Part shown: positions 9,327 through 22,098 of the stretch, piece by piece
Layout of the letters: each line of letters begins with the position of its first letter
Numbering within the stretch: position 1 is the stretch's first letter
The notes under the pieces: generated by a model
Database searches by the model: none
Told to the model about the DNA's origin: nothing
Seen by the model: only the letters and a program-made list of their open reading frames with translations
Made by a program: the position numbers and the translations under genes
Source of the DNA: Massariosphaeria phaeospora
Lineage: Eukaryota > Ascomycota > Dothideomycetes > Pleosporales
DNA length: 64,000 nucleotides
Assembly (NCBI GenBank): GCA_011032825.1
Contig: JAADJZ010000010.1
Location: 1,054,001 to 1,118,000 of the forward strand
Direction of reading: 5' to 3'

Positions 9327-10505
9327 ATGGCTAATCTGTGGCCCAGCCCAAAACCTCGGAATCTTAAAGCAACAGCGTCAATCTACTTGAAAATGAATAT
9401 CACCGGGCCCGCTCCTACTGAGAAGCAGAGTATAGCCGGTTTCTTTTTTGAAGACTCCCCTCTCTCCTATCACAGCGTGGCAAATTCACAGCTTTTCAGA
9501 CTCCCGCTGGAGTTGCGCGACCGTGTCTACGACCATCTATGGATTGATACTCAAATCCAGGAGTCAAGAGAAGTATGTGCTTTCACGGTCGCCTACGGGT
9601 GCGTTCACGATAAAAAGCAAAATACGGACGATAAACTGCCCGGCTGGCTTCTGGCCTGCAAACCCATGCTTGCAGAAGGCATCGCACAATTTTATCGCAA
9701 AGCTCGTTGTGTGCGCCATGTTCTTCACGAAGACGGAATTCAAAGGGAAGGCCACTGCTTTCGCCTACTTGCACTTCAACGCATTCGCGCAATCGATTAT
9801 AGGTACGTCCGTCGCGATTGCGTCCTGGACGTGGCGGTAGATCTAAATGGAGATGGAGCGTTGTCCATTGCTCGTCACAATAGAGTATCGATGATAAACC
9901 ATGCGAAAAAGTGGCTCGATGACAGGGAATATGGCGAAGCTGGTTCATGGGCGGTTGTGGTTCCAAATTATAACCAGCTGGGAAGACCTCGGTCATACCC
10001 CAACCTGGAAGCCATTATCGATTACATGAGCTGCAGGAATAACTCAGTCAAAGACGTGACGCTGAAATTCGGTTTGCCGCGTGTTCTGCTGCCTCAACGC
10101 CGTCTCTTAGGCACAGTTAACGACGACATTACAACTTGGCACATCGACTTTTCCTTCCTAAAGAACCTGGGGACTAGCTTGGATCGAGTGAAAGTGTCAT
10201 TTCACGCACCCCCGTATTGGCTTCCTTGGATTGAGCAACCTCGGTTCGACGAGGTCTTCGTCCACATCCAGAGCGAAATGGCGGAGGTGGCGAAATATCT
10301 TGTTGGTGGTATGCACGGTGGATCTTGGAAGCTGCGCGATTGGTTGATGAAGGATCACCACCCTTATCTCGGAGGCATGCCAGAATGGCATCTAGAGATC
10401 ACACGTTCAGCTGGCCAGACGTCATTTGGGAGCATCGTGAATAGGGGCACTAGTGGCTTCGGGCAGGGAGAAGTATTGCTATCACTAGAGGGACAAACAT
10501 ACTAG
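9327..10505 (+). CDS. F-box-like hypothetical protein
   Basis: A single-exon frame of about 392 residues beginning at the ATG at 9327; a second in-frame ATG at 9393 is equally possible. Near residue 55-75 it has FRLPLELRDRVYDHLW, the short helical motif (Leu-Pro then Glu-Leu-Arg) typical of fungal F-box-like, DUF7730 and 2EXR proteins. The rest is an unassigned globular region with no catalytic motif I recognise. Such proteins are numerous in Pezizomycotina and mostly uncharacterised; an adaptor role in ubiquitin ligases is possible but not shown. It begins only 185 bp from the right end of the transposon nest, so its promoter may be affected by that silent DNA. Codon use looks like normal genes, with no RIP-like stops. 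Confidence 0.65.
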   Translation: MANLWPSPKPRNLKATASIYLKMNITGPAPTEKQSIAGFFFEDSPLSYHSVANSQLFRLPLELRDRVYDHLWIDTQIQESREVCAFTVAYGCVHDKKQNTDDKLPGWLLACKPMLAEGIAQFYRKARCVRHVLHEDGIQREGHCFRLLALQRIRAIDYRYVRRDCVLDVAVDLNGDGALSIARHNRVSMINHAKKWLDDREYGEAGSWAVVVPNYNQLGRPRSYPNLEAIIDYMSCRNNSVKDVTLKFGLPRVLLPQRRLLGTVNDDITTWHIDFSFLKNLGTSLDRVKVSFHAPPYWLPWIEQPRFDEVFVHIQSEMAEVAKYLVGGMHGGSWKLRDWLMKDHHPYLGGMPEWHLEITRSAGQTSFGSIVNRGTSGFGQGEVLLSLEGQTY

Positions 10506-11778
10506 GAGCCCGGCCGACAGAACCATGCGGATACAGTCTGGACATGATAACGGTGCGCCTGAAGTACACTGCTCTACAGATTAGTAGCTCTGAGGCGAAG
10601 AAATCGCACGTATGAATACTCTTGACTCTGCGGGTCAGACGGAATTAAGTTATTCCTGTCCTCGCGAATCCCTCACGATTACCGCCCTAGGAACCGTTCC
10701 AAAGCGCATGGATCCGCAATAGTTTTACCATGATAGACGAGGAAAATAAAGGTATTTGTGATCGAGCAGACCTGTTGGTACTGCAGTGGCAAGTCCAGCC
10801 GAGTGCGCTAGCGACTAAACTTGCCAATTCCCATTCGAACTACGACACGAGAGGCGATTTGTTAAAATACTACAATCAACACATCACCTCTTTACCCGTT
10901 CGCGCGTATGACTCATCCTTGTATGGATATCAAAAAGGGATACCTGTTACTCCACAAGATCAAAAGTCTCGCAGCTCCAACAGCAAAGAGGTCCGCCCAT
11001 CGATCGAAAATAACAGAACATGTCAAGAGCCCCTTCGACTACTTCTCTATGACATCGATGTTTCTACGCCCTGTCTACCACAGGCATTTCCGTTCCCAAT
11101 CATCTCGGTACACCGTTTCCGGTTATAACGGCTTTTGTTCCCTTCAATACTGTTTCTACAAACGTCTACGAGAAAGTCTCAATTATATAGATTTGACATG
11201 GACTTTACTGGAAGGAAATCTCCGACTGTGGGTATATCTAACAGCCGTTTACTCCAGATAGATGCCATAAGAACACAACCTCAACTCGAAACATTCCACT
11301 CCGGGAACAGCGACGCCCAGTCAGGCTACACAGCATTCGGCGATGGATTGCATCCTTGCAACGCTGGTCAGCCAGATGGATATCAATATATGCCTCATGG
11401 TTGCCTGATATCATAAACACAACACCGGAGCAGCCAGGCTCCGCATGCTCTCTTACTAGTAGGCGGCTTGGTGGTCGTTTGGAGGTGAAACATAACTGAG
11501 CTAGTAAAGCTGAGGCGAGGTAAAGGTACAATCTGATTCCCTACGAAGTAAAGTCAACGCCTCGAGTTGCTAGCGTCGCTTTGTGTCTACTTAAGGACTT
11601 CTCCTCCCACCCACCTCCACTCCACCTCCTTCTCTAACTCTCCCCTTGCCACTTTTTACTTCAAGTCCGATATTGGCCTCAGCCTTCAACAATTGAGAAC
11701 ATAAACACGACACCAGCACAACACCTCATTCATACCTCCAACTTTCTACGCCACACTTACCTTTACCTAACACTCGAC
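10506..11778. other. Intergenic, promoter of the BTB gene at right
   Basis: Short frames only, including one of 132 codons at 10730-11128 with no recognisable domain. From about 11590 the plus strand becomes C/T-rich (CTCCACTCCACCTCC and similar) and then runs CAACACCTCATTC toward the start at 11779. That is typical of filamentous-fungal core promoters and leaders. Confidence 0.55.
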
Positions 11779-13020
11779 ATGTACGACACCATCATGCCAC
11801 CGCCGCCTGCGCCGAAACCTCGCGAACCCACAGACATGTTCCTCGAAATGCAAGGCATCCGCTCACCCCCCCTAGCTAACCATTTGAACTAACACTGCCC
11901 CAGGCTCCGCGGTCCCACCATGACCCTCCACATCGGCCCTTCTCCTTCAACATACGTCTACACCCTCCCCCGAACCCTCCTCTCCATCCACTCAAACTAC
12001 TTCCGCGCCGAGATCGCCCGCATAAGCGCCGCCACACCCTCCACGACCACCGACCAGCTCGCCCTCCCGGACGTATCCCCGCACATCTTCGGCCTCTTCC
12101 TCAAATTCATCTACCAAGGCGCCTACCCCGCGCACGTCGACACGGCCAGCATCTCGGCCTCAGTCCCCGACGCAGCAGCCCCGATCCTCTTGCCCGCCAG
12201 CGTGCTGGCCTGGATCCTCGGCTCGCGCCTCGAAGCCCACAGCTTCCAGAACCACGCCCTCGTGCACATCTACACTAGTCTCGGCAAGCACATCCACATC
12301 ACACCCGCGCTGATGCGCTACGTCTGGGACGCGACGCGCCACCAGCCCGGCTGTGCGCTGCGCCGCCTGTTCCTCGACATGCTCGTCGTGTGCTGGTCGC
12401 TGAACCCGAACCAGAACCCGAACCCGTACGCAAACGCAAACTCATACCCAGCCTCCGGTCCGGCCTCCGCGCAGAAGTCGCCCTTTACCATCACGCCCGG
12501 CGCCTACGTCCCCGCCCCACCCAGCACCAACACCAAGCTCAAGAAAGAAAAACACCAACCCTCGCCGCCCTCACCCGCGCTCCTCGCCCCCGACACATCG
12601 TCATCCCCCGTCCCGCACATGCACATGCACATGGCGGCCCGCATCGTCGCCAAAGGCACCCCGCAGCTCAACGACGCGTGGAACGCGCTGTTCGACCAGA
12701 ACCGCGACCTGACGCGCGAGTTCATCTTCCTGCTGCAGGGCGGGCATCAGCTGGCGAGCGTGCAGTGCTACTTTACGAGTAGTGCGGCGGGTGGGCTGGC
12801 GGGGGCGGGTAGGGTCGGTGGTGGTGGCAACGGGGCTGGTGGTGGTGGCGGACAGGGAGATACCGGTGTGGATGTCGATGTCGATATGGATGTCAAGTTC
12901 GACCCGAAGGATCTCGCCGCCGGCGTCATCGACACCGCGGGCAAGATGGGCGCGGGTACGGGCACGGGCACGGTGGTCAAGAAAGATCCGGGTGCGGGCG
13001 AGGTTATCAATTTGACGTGA
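11779..13020 (+). CDS. BTB/POZ domain protein
   Basis: Proposed exons are 11779-11837 and 11904-13020 (391 residues). The 66-nt intron has a weak GTTCCT donor but a good CTAAC branch and CCCCAG acceptor, and it joins in frame. If this is wrong, translation starts at the ATG at 11920. The BTB/POZ fold covers roughly residues 22-165: RGPTMTLHIG, LPRTLLSIHSNYFRAE, LPDVSPHIFGLFLKFIY and a later helix pair with GSRLEAHSFQNHAL. BTB domains dimerise and often recruit Cullin-3 or repressors. The C-terminal half is low complexity: Pro/Ser-rich, a His-Met run, a Gly-rich stretch and an acidic VDVDVDMDV. There is no zinc finger or other effector domain, as in many fungal BTB-only proteins. The specific role is unknown. 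Confidence 0.7.
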
Positions 13021-13720
13021 GAGCCCTGGGCACTGAGGGCTTCCAACGCCGGATAGTCATAGTCACAGCCACAGTCTATCTACCCCGGACGATCGACCGA
13101 ACCGAGCCGGACTCTACTTTCTTTCCTTTCCTTTCCTTCTTTCAGTGCGTTTCCAGTTGGAGTTGGTTGGACATGGGTCGGTGTGTATACTTGGCATCTC
13201 TTCTGATCTTACACATTGATTTCGGCTTCACTGGGCTTTTCCATATACTTATCTATATATACCCCAGCGCGGCGTTCGGTTCTGAGCATCATATACATAT
13301 ACTTTTTGCATACACATACCAATCAATCAATCGTCAAAGTCACACAGCACAACACAGCACATAACCCCAAATCAAAGCAACCAAAACATCAGGTTCTGAT
13401 TCATAATCATCGTTCTCATGCTTATCAATTGCAAGCACAAAATGGCTTGGCTAGTTACGCAAGCCTCAAAATCGAGCTGAATCTGAATCTTAAAAGCCCA
13501 ACCTCCCCGCAACGTACTCGATTTTGGACCGCTGTCTTCCACCATCGTGCAGCCAAGACGTCACCAATTAGGGGGGATACAAGGAATGTGACAATATGTG
13601 GACCCGTCCCATTGACGCCAGTCGCCAAATGGGGATGCATGTCAGGAGGATGGATGGATGGATGGATAAATCGCCCATGAGCAATTCCCCCACACACACC
13701 TCTCAAGTCCGCGCTCTCAC
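13021..13720. other. Convergent intergenic region
   Basis: Lies between two converging genes and should hold both 3' untranslated regions. It contains a CTTTCCTTTCC pyrimidine tract near 13120, AT-rich stretches with TATATATAC near 13250, and a short GGAT run near 13650. No gene is supported. Confidence 0.6.
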
Positions 13721-16100
13721 TTACACCTTCTGCATCTTCACCGCGCACTTGAAGCACGCCAAGATAGCACAGTCATCCTTGTCGCAATACCAGAACGAAT
13801 CCTTCTCCTTATCAACATGCTTGTGACAAACCGGGCAAGCAACCGCAGTAGTGCCATTGAGCATCTGGATATCGCGTCGGATCAGACTGTCGTTGAATAT
13901 CGCTTTGAAGTTGTGCACGTTGCCAGCGCAGCGATTCGCAACGTCTTCGAAAGGCTTGGACGCGCTTGGCGCCTTGGGCGGCGGGCCTGGGGCACTCCTG
14001 GTGGGCAGACTCGGGACGTCTTTGGGTAGGGGGGCGGGAGGGATTTGGCGGTCGCGGAGGACGGCGGGGTCCATGCGGGAGGAGATGGGGCGCTGGCTGG
14101 CGCTGTTGGCGTTGGTGGTGTTGACCCAGGACTCGACGTTGTGGAGAGCTTCGGCGCCGGAGACGCGGGCTTTGGTGTGGATGGGCAGCGTGGGATGGTA
14201 GTGTTCGGTGTCGAAGCCATCGTCGGCGATGTTGGACTAGACGTTGCGTTAGAATATGTACTGTTAGAAGTTTGGACTTGAGGGAGCTTACTTGGATGCT
14301 GGCCCTATACTGCTTTGCCGTCACTTTACCATTAGGCTTGGCAGGATACAGAGGCTGGCTCGTGTTCTGCGAGACGCCTGTGGCGGCCTCGGTGGGCTTC
14401 TTGTTCTTCCTCGGCGGGATGTCGACGAGCTTGACCATGCCAGGCGTGACCCTCGTAATAGTCATCTGTCTAGCAACGTGCAGAGTCGGCTCTTCATCGA
14501 GATCAATGGAACTCCTGATGCTGGGGTTACTACCCTCCTCCTCGGGTCCTGCAAAAACACAATTGGGGTTTGTGCAGTTGCATAAGTTCCTAACCTCGGG
14601 CACCACGCTTTTCTGATTAGCCTCGTGGAAATCGGCCTTCATCTTCTCGTGGTTTTTCTTGAGTTCAGCGTGAATTTCGTCCATCTCCTTCTTCTGGGCG
14701 TCGTTGGCAATGATCAAGTCGCGTAGCTTTTCCTGCTGAGTCTCGAGGTGATTTGCTCCAGGGTCAGTACCGATAGGTCCCTTGGCGTCAAGTCGCATCT
14801 GATCCTCTGTCTTATCCAGGAGCCGGTGCTCGAAGTTCTGCAGTGGTCCTTGTCTGGGGAGCCTATATGAAGTTGACTTCTCCTCAGAGTCATACGCGGC
14901 GCGGTAGACTGAATCTCCTTCCGTCTTGGTAACGAAAGGGTCATCCTCTTCCTCAGACTGCCGCAACGAAGACGGATTAGCCAACGACCAGGAATTGTAG
15001 TTTCCTTCAAGGCTAAATGATGGGACGGTTGCGCAACCTACCGAGAACTCGTCGAAACCTTCCTTCAGATCATCGTCTTCGCCCTCATCATCATACTCGT
15101 CAGGAGCAACGAGGCCGCTGTTACTGAGGTAAGCGCCTGTTGTAGAAATCGAGGCTTCTCTGATCGGAGACATTCTGTCCAGAGACTTGCCGCCCTTCTT
15201 CTTGCGAGACTTCCGCTTCGGTGCCGCGGGAAGCAGGGCACGTTGATCACTTTCACCATAGTCGGACATATCAGGCTCGGCGCTCTCAGTGGCGGGCGAG
15301 GCGAGCTGTTCAGAGCCACCCTGGTTGCCCCTTGAGGTCGGACGCAGAGCATTGAGATCCAACAGGTTCATTGCCTTCTTGCTTTCTGCCTTCCAGTTCC
15401 ACTTCTTTAGAGGCGCAGAGCTCGGCAGAAGCGGATCAAGTTGATCGTCATCTTCGTCTTTGAACTTGGCCTGCTTGGTGTCCTCAGCAGCGCGCTTGAA
15501 GAAAGTCAGCAAAGGGAGGGAAGCTTGTTTGATCAATCGCCTTACTGGCATGATCTCATCTGTGGGGCTATTCTCGGTGTCATCCACATGATCTCTGAAT
15601 CCGAAGAACTTGGCAGCTTTTCCCGGAGTGCCAGGAGGGAGCGGCGCGGTTTGTAGAGCGGTTGGGTCGCTAAGAGGGAGCTGGGCGGGTTCTGAAACAG
15701 TCAGGTCGTTGAGACTCTCGGATCGCTCTTTGGGCTTGAAGGCACGAAACAAGCCCGCTTTCTTTTTTCTCTTGTCGGTCGCAGCAGTAGTACCCGTAGG
15801 AGTCGCTTCAGGCGGTCCAGTCATCGCAGGAGGCATAGCCAATTTCGACGACTTCAGCACTCCGCCGGTGTCCGCATGAGCCGCGCGAGGCGGTGCGAAA
15901 GCGAAATTCGTCGCGTTGTCGTCAACAGGAGCGGAGGTCGCGGGCTCTGCAGCAACAACGCGCTGCGACAGCTGCGGCGTAGTGCTGCTTCGCGGGAGAT
16001 CGGAGCGACGCATCAAGCGACGACGTTGACCGCCAATCTTGAGCGCGCGCTGGGGACGAAGCCCATTGGAGGAGCGAGGGGGGGTGTTGTCGGCGTCCAT
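13721..16100 (-). CDS. Hypothetical coiled-coil protein with C-terminal zinc-binding cluster
   Basis: Two exons (16100-14292 and 14236-13721) encode 774 residues. The 55-nt intron has a GTAAGC donor, a TTCTAAC branch and a CTAG acceptor. The N-terminal half is disordered and basic/Ser-rich. A strongly charged segment around residues 470-510 (QQEKLRDL, KKEMDEIHAELKKNHEKMK) is a predicted coiled coil. A small cysteine group follows (NLCNCTNPNC). The last ~40 residues hold CPVCHKH, then WYCDKDDC and CFKC, a spacing able to bind zinc as in RING- or LIM-like modules, although I cannot assign it to either. I do not recognise the family. A scaffold or signalling role is a guess from the architecture. 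It converges with the BTB gene. Confidence 0.7.
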
Positions 16101-16691
16101 GTCATAGGCTGGCCTAAGGGCACAAACGGACGTCGCACAGGCGGTCAGGGCAGATGTTGCGTGGAGAGCGAGTCACCGAATGTGATCAGTCAGACGAGGG
16201 TGGCGGTGGAGGTCGAGGTCGAGTCACGAGCAGAGAGCGGCGCCAACGTCCGCCGCAGTTGGCAAAACAACGCAGCATGGCTATGACGAAATCGGAACGT
16301 AGATGACGGTAATGATAATCGCGGGGCGTGGCTCGGTTGTCCTAGAAACGGTGCGAGATTGGGGTTGCAGTGAAAGCAAAAGTCGTTTGCTGGACCCTAC
16401 CTGGAGGTGAAGAGGAGAAGCGGAAAGAGGCAGGAGCGGGGCCGGCACCAACCCAGTGGCAAATTAGAAGAACACGAGAGATCCAGATGGTACAGATATT
16501 GACTAGACGACTAAGCTATACAGACCAAATACTCTAGGGTATACGACGAAGGCGCAATGCTCTACTCTCTGTCCGTTTCGTGCATACATGCGTGTCGTGA
16601 CGCGACCCCGGCGGCCAGCCTACAGCATCATACGCCTAGTACCGTCCAAAAGAACTAGGAGAACTAGGAATTCATGATAATGTAGCCGTGT
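16101..16691. other. Intergenic between two minus-strand genes
   Basis: Probably the promoter of the 13721-16100 gene and the 3' untranslated region of the lipase gene. No reading frame with support and no notable repeats. Confidence 0.55.
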
Positions 16692-19600
16692 TCATTCCTT
16701 CTGCAAATCCTTGGGATGGCTCAAGCGTGCAACCTGCTGTGCCACACTACCACTCGCACTCCTCGCTCGCGTTGCTTGCGGAGAGGTTGGCGTAGCGACT
16801 TCAAGAGATTTTCTGAGCCCGACTCCACTGAGGTTTCCAGTGGGTGTGTGCGGCGGGCTTTCACTCTGTGGGATCCTGCCAAGCAATCCGCCACCCATAG
16901 ATTCTACTGAATCAGGCTCACGGGTCGACGTTGAACCGGCACGTGGGGATACACCTAGTCCACGGTGTACATCCACAGGCGCGGGAGATGCTGAGAGGAA
17001 GTCTGCGATGTCCGCTTCGCTTGTGCCGAAGCCTTCTGGAGCATCCGGCGAGGTAGGTGAGATGTGTTTACTCTGTGGCAGTTCTAACTGTAGAAATTTC
17101 TGGATGGCATTGCGCTCATCAAGCTCATCATCATCCTCATCTGAAGTGCCATCGAAGTATGCATCATCCCACGCGGTTGAATCTCTGCTTCGCACTGAGT
17201 CGGTCGTAGGCAACCGACGGTGGTAGTGGGGCCGGTCCTTTAGTGGCGCAAGTTCGTCGGCGACCTCTCTAAGCTCGCTCTGCGTACGCTCAGCCGGCGG
17301 AAACGGGTCGTTCTGCCCTTTGACGTGTTCTCCGTCTTCTCTCACTGGCTCTTCCACGTTTTTTGCTCGATCGGTCGCCGGCTCGTTCTCGTCTCGGGTT
17401 GCAGCCGCATATGTGTCCGCAAAATGAGTATCACAAAGGTGCTTGACGACAGGCCAGCCATAGGCGTTCGCAAACATTCTTCGTACAATCATGTTGTTGT
17501 GTGCGTCAGGCTCGAGCCGGACGAGCACTTTGCGCCAGGAAAGATCTCTATGGTAGGCACGAGCTATCTTTTCCTCTACCCTCATACCACCCTCATCTAC
17601 GCTCAGGTCAGAACTCTGGGTGCTCGTTGTACCCATGGAGCCGACCCGGCCAGAAGGCCTCTTTTTGGCAGGCGGCGGCGGAATGTCTTCAGGATGATAG
17701 ACACGGTCATGGAAAATCGTACGTGCTCGTGTCGACGGATCATTGATCCATGATGTTGGAGGGACTGGTGGGCTAAGAAGATCACCGGCGGACTCGAAAA
17801 TGGTTGTCTTAGGGGGTGCTATAACATTCGTAGGATCGTCCAGGATGGAGTCACCCCGGGTTGCTGGTGGCCTCTTACTTGGCCGGGCTGAGCTCTGCGA
17901 TGAGGATGCCTCGACATTGGAAGAGCCCTCCGCCTCAAAACCTCCGATATACGTAGTTTGGCTCCTCTTGAACATTTTCTTATCTTTAGCAGTATGTTTA
18001 CCCGAAGGGCGTATGTAGTTCCATAGAGTCGACAGGGTTGATCGATCAGCTTGAGACGACGAAGAGCCTGGCTCGGAATCGTGCTTCTGGCCATCTAAAA
18101 ACTGATGAGCACTTGGCCCAGCCGCGGCTCGTGCTTCGTCGTCCTCATTAGCGACATCGGCACCAGGCTGTGGAACAGCAGTATCGTCCCCACTGGAAAA
18201 TGGCGACTCTGGGCTCTCTGTTTCGTCGTCTGAAAAGGCTGTCTTGGAGGGGTTGGGTGACGTGTTCTGGCCGGTCAACTGTCCCCAGCCCCACCCAGCA
18301 ACAGTGCCAATGAGGCCGTTCTCTCTTCGCGCCTTCTCCACTTTGCCTAAGCCTCTCCAGTCGAGGAACAGTAGACAGCTCGTACGAAGTGGCACGATTC
18401 CGTCATTGACTACATTAGAATATAGTGTTCGATTCCGAAACATACGCAGAACAACGTGAGCTGGACCCGTGGGCAGGATCCGTAATAGGGGCTTGGCACC
18501 GGGATCTTCATGGTTTTGCTGGTTTTGTGACTGGGCACCTAGTCCACTGACCATGGCGGTCCAACCACTTTTGGCCAAAGTAGGTGCACGCCAAGTGAGG
18601 CCTAGGTCCCTTCCAGTCCGCCCAACGAGTCCGAAATCGAGGGCGAATTTGACGTACATTGGATTCTCGTTACTAAGTCCTAGAAAGGGGGAGGCCATGG
18701 CAATGAAGTTGATGGGTTTGATGTTATCGAAAAACTGTGGAGAATGTTTATAGATATACGCGATAGCATACGTCTGTACCAGACCACCAAGGGAATGGCC
18801 GATGAAGCTTATGCTCGTATATTTGTAAGCTCTCTTAGTGTCTTGCGCATGATCGTAATGCACACTACTGCCGGCATGTGCGGGAATTCCTTCATCTGGC
18901 TTGTCCTTTGCCGGCGAGAAAGTGGTTGATAGTTTTTTACTCATCGACTTCTTCACGGGAAGGTAAGGTTGGTCGGGGTGCGTTAGGGTCAAGACGTGTT
19001 TGGCCAGTCTCTTACCAAGATATTGGATGCCCCGTTCAGTGCGTATCACATTGTCGCTGAATCCTCGCACCACCACGTCTTCCTCGTCGTCGTCTTCTTC
19101 TTCTCCTTCTGCTGCGGGTATGCTCTCTTGACCTCCAGATAGCGGAGCAGTGGACGTATCCTTGGCATCCGAGTTTGATGGCCGGTCACTGTGGAGTCGG
19201 TTTCTCTTGTCTTCGCGGGCCTGTTTGGCAGTTGCATCGATACTTTCTTTCATGTACAGCATATCGGCTCCGAGATTGCTATGGAGTCCATGAGTCAAGA
19301 TTACGAGATGTATTTTTCTTTGCTTTCGGCTATCCTCTCCTTCTCGATGCACATGGCTCGATTCCCGCCGAGTCGTGTGATCGCTTCCCCCCTCCAGTTT
19401 TGGCAACTCTGGCTTGTTCCATAGGCTCGTAGTGTCATCCACGACTAGCTTGACGGCCCTCGAATACACGCCCTTCGGCTGTGTAGGGTGAGCTGCAGTG
19501 TGTGAGCGCTTCCCCTGCTGGTGGTCCTGGACCTGCCCGGGCGCTCCGTGGCTGTTTCCGGTTATAGCCGTGAATCCCAGATCCAGCGATCTCTCGTCGC

Positions 19601-20242
19601 GAGCAACCAGCATCTCATAGCTCACCGAGGCAGACTGAGAGAAGAGGATTTGGGAGGCAATCTCAATAACCCACGTTGCACTCTTCGGCGTCTGGTCTGA
19701 AATCTCTCGGTTGCCGCCAATTTCCCGAATGTGCTCTGGCACGGTCAGCCTCGTGGTCCACGAGCCGCCGGCCTTCAGATTTGGCTCAAAGTCTGGCACG
19801 CCGTCTCTTTTCGGCGCCTCGACTTTCTTGTTTGGGTTGAATGAGTTCGGGTACGCTGCTACATGCAGATTGTAGGGTCCGTGGAGATATGCGGCCCGAA
19901 GTGCGACCGCGGACGCATTTCGGATTCGGACATGCAGGATAGCGGGGGACGGGAGAATGCGGTCTTCTGAGGGCGTGTACGTGACGGTATACCTGCATAC
20001 AGACAGTCAGTATATGCCGCATAGAGCTCGTCGCGTCGCGTGTTGCAGCCATGGACTCACCGCACAACCTCGCCCACCTTGACACTCCCGGTCTGGTGGA
20101 GCAGCAACATCCTGCGAGCACGCTGTTCCTCGGCCAGCAGCTCTTTGCGCGAGGGCGACAGCAGGAAATACGACGAGCGTGCTTGCTTGCAGCCGTCGTC
20201 CGGCAGCTGTGCGAGCGAATAGGTCCGGGGCGTGAGCAGCAT
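16692..20242 (-). CDS. DUF676-type lipase / serine esterase
   Basis: Two exons (20242-20061 and 19992-16692) give 1160 residues. The 68-nt intron has a GTGAGT donor and TGCAG acceptor and joins VGEVVR to YTVTYTP. The N-terminal ~200 residues form the conserved region seen in fungal members (MLLLHQTGS, ILPSPAILHVRI, NLKAGG). The alpha/beta-hydrolase part has the oxyanion-region motif LTHGLHSN near residue 293, the nucleophile elbow GHSLGG near 459-464, a candidate Asp in NDGIVPLRTS, and a candidate His in LEPDAHNNM. The family includes yeast ROG1 and LPL1-type lipases, which act on lipids at membranes or lipid droplets. Insertions between motifs and the C-terminal tail are acidic and Ser/Pro-rich. 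No signal peptide or clear membrane span is visible, so a cytosolic, membrane-peripheral enzyme is likely. Confidence 0.85.
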
Positions 20243-22098
20243 TCGGTCGGAGCTAGCGGGCTTGGGTAGTGGGTGCGGGTGCAGGTGGCGGTACAGTGGA
20301 GTGGCGCATTACAGCGACCGTGGATGCGGATGTGGCCGGACATGTAGCGGAGAAGGCACGGCTGTATATGTGCGAACTACGGACTGCGGTCTGCTGGGGA
20401 GGTGTTGCGGTCTTTGCGAGAAGGGCCGAGAGCTCGTCATTGCTCGCGTGGCCCGCCTCACCTGCGCACTGCTTGAGACACGGCGTGGTCACCTTGGACT
20501 GGCTAGTTGGGGCGGCGAGACTGTCTCACATAGACAGAGAACCCCCCAGGAACGACGCGCATGGGTTATTACCAACATTCAATACTACAGAATCCGTGTT
20601 GGCGTGCCGCGTGTTACTGCATGTGCATCTGTGCCAGCCCCCTCGGAAGGCGCCGCGACCGTGCATGAATGATGCATCGGCGGGTTTCCATCCGGTCTCC
20701 GACCTCACTTCACATCTACTCCTGCACTCACAATCTACATCCATCCTTCAGCCCCTGAACTACTCAAGGCCCGGAAAAACAAGATGCCACAGCCTGGGAT
20801 AAGAGATAGAATCCGAGGTGAGTCCTGGTTCACCTGTATTGTGTCATGTCACAGGTTACAAAGATCCCCAAAGATCCTCAAAGACTCTGAAATCTTGAGC
20901 GCGTTCTGTCTACAATAATCGAAGTGTGAAGAGCTGTGCAACGATGAGACCCGAATCATAGTCTTGGATGCTGGAGTCTCTACTTCGTTTGCGTATGCAG
21001 GGACGTCCCAAATCATTCAAAATCACCAAGCTCTCAGACGCCAGATACGGGAAGACATACAGTATAAGAATTTCGCTATGGATCTCTCAGAATCAGAATA
21101 GAAGGGCGGAATTTAACGCTTGCTTTGGTCCCAGAAGTTGGAATACGCTTCCGAAGGCTGAACGAAAGTAGTCAAAGCTAGCCTACTATTCAAGATTGCA
21201 CTTGGGAGTTCTTATGCTAAGGGCAGATGCCCTGAAAGGGACAACCTCGTAGGAGAGGCGCATCTGGGTAAGGAAGACTTGCACTTGGCCAGGTGCTAGT
21301 AGCTAGAGACATCGCACTAGCTGTAAACCTCTGTAAGCCTCCTACAAGGAAGCCTGACAATCAGCAGCACATAGTTAGTATCTCTAGCTCTACTTCTCCC
21401 CTAGTCTCAACTAGTCTATCCTTTCTCAAGAGGTACGCGCGCACAATCCAGACTGGTCCTCCTAGCAGGCAAAAAGAGATCCGCCGCACACGCTCTACCA
21501 ACCCACCTACCATCCTAACTCCCCACCCCCAAACCCATGCAAAAAAAACGCAAAAAAAGAAGGGGCATTTTTTTACGTACCTGGTTTTGCTGGTCGATGC
21601 TGCGTCTTTGCTGTTCCAACGACGCCGTGGTATCAGACCGAATCCGGCGGGATTCGAACACACGACGCCGCCCACCTGACCAGTAACAGCCCTATCGGTC
21701 AGGTGTCCCGCCCTAGACGACTGCAGCATCTTGTTTGGTTCCTGTGTTTGTTAGTTGAGGATTTGGGCTTTGGTTAAATATATATAGAACGATGAAGAGG
21801 TCGTAGGGGAAAAGCGGGGCTGGGTGAGGATTGGCTGGGGTTTGCTGGGCGCGGGGGTGCACGTGGGGGAGTGGAAGTTTATCGTCGTCACTGTCGGCTT
21901 TGGAGCATCTACGCTTAGAGTTGCTGTCGCGGGTCAAACTGCCGGCCTTAGCGGGAGCCGCTGCACATACCAGCAAGGTGGGTAATCATCATTGATTCTA
22001 CTCAAAGCTCATCTCCTCTAGGTCACCCATTCGTCTATACCTGTCTACCACCTGCAAGTACGCCTGAAACTACAAAACCGCAATCCATGCACAACCTT
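20243..22098. other. Intergenic, no supported gene
   Basis: Several frames of 60-180 codons occur but none shows a domain or spliceable structure. At 21636-21700 there is a tRNA-like segment on the minus strand with A-box-like and B-box-like sequences but no anticodon arm. An A-rich run lies near 21541-21575. Confidence 0.55.

Noticed and set aside
10730..11128. 132-codon frame between the F-box-like and BTB genes
   Set aside because: No recognisable motif, no conserved-looking segment, several equally long overlapping frames on both strands.
21636..21700. Functional tRNA gene on the minus strand
   Set aside because: A-box and B-box words are present but the anticodon arm is missing and the T-stem does not pair; kept only as a low-interest observation.
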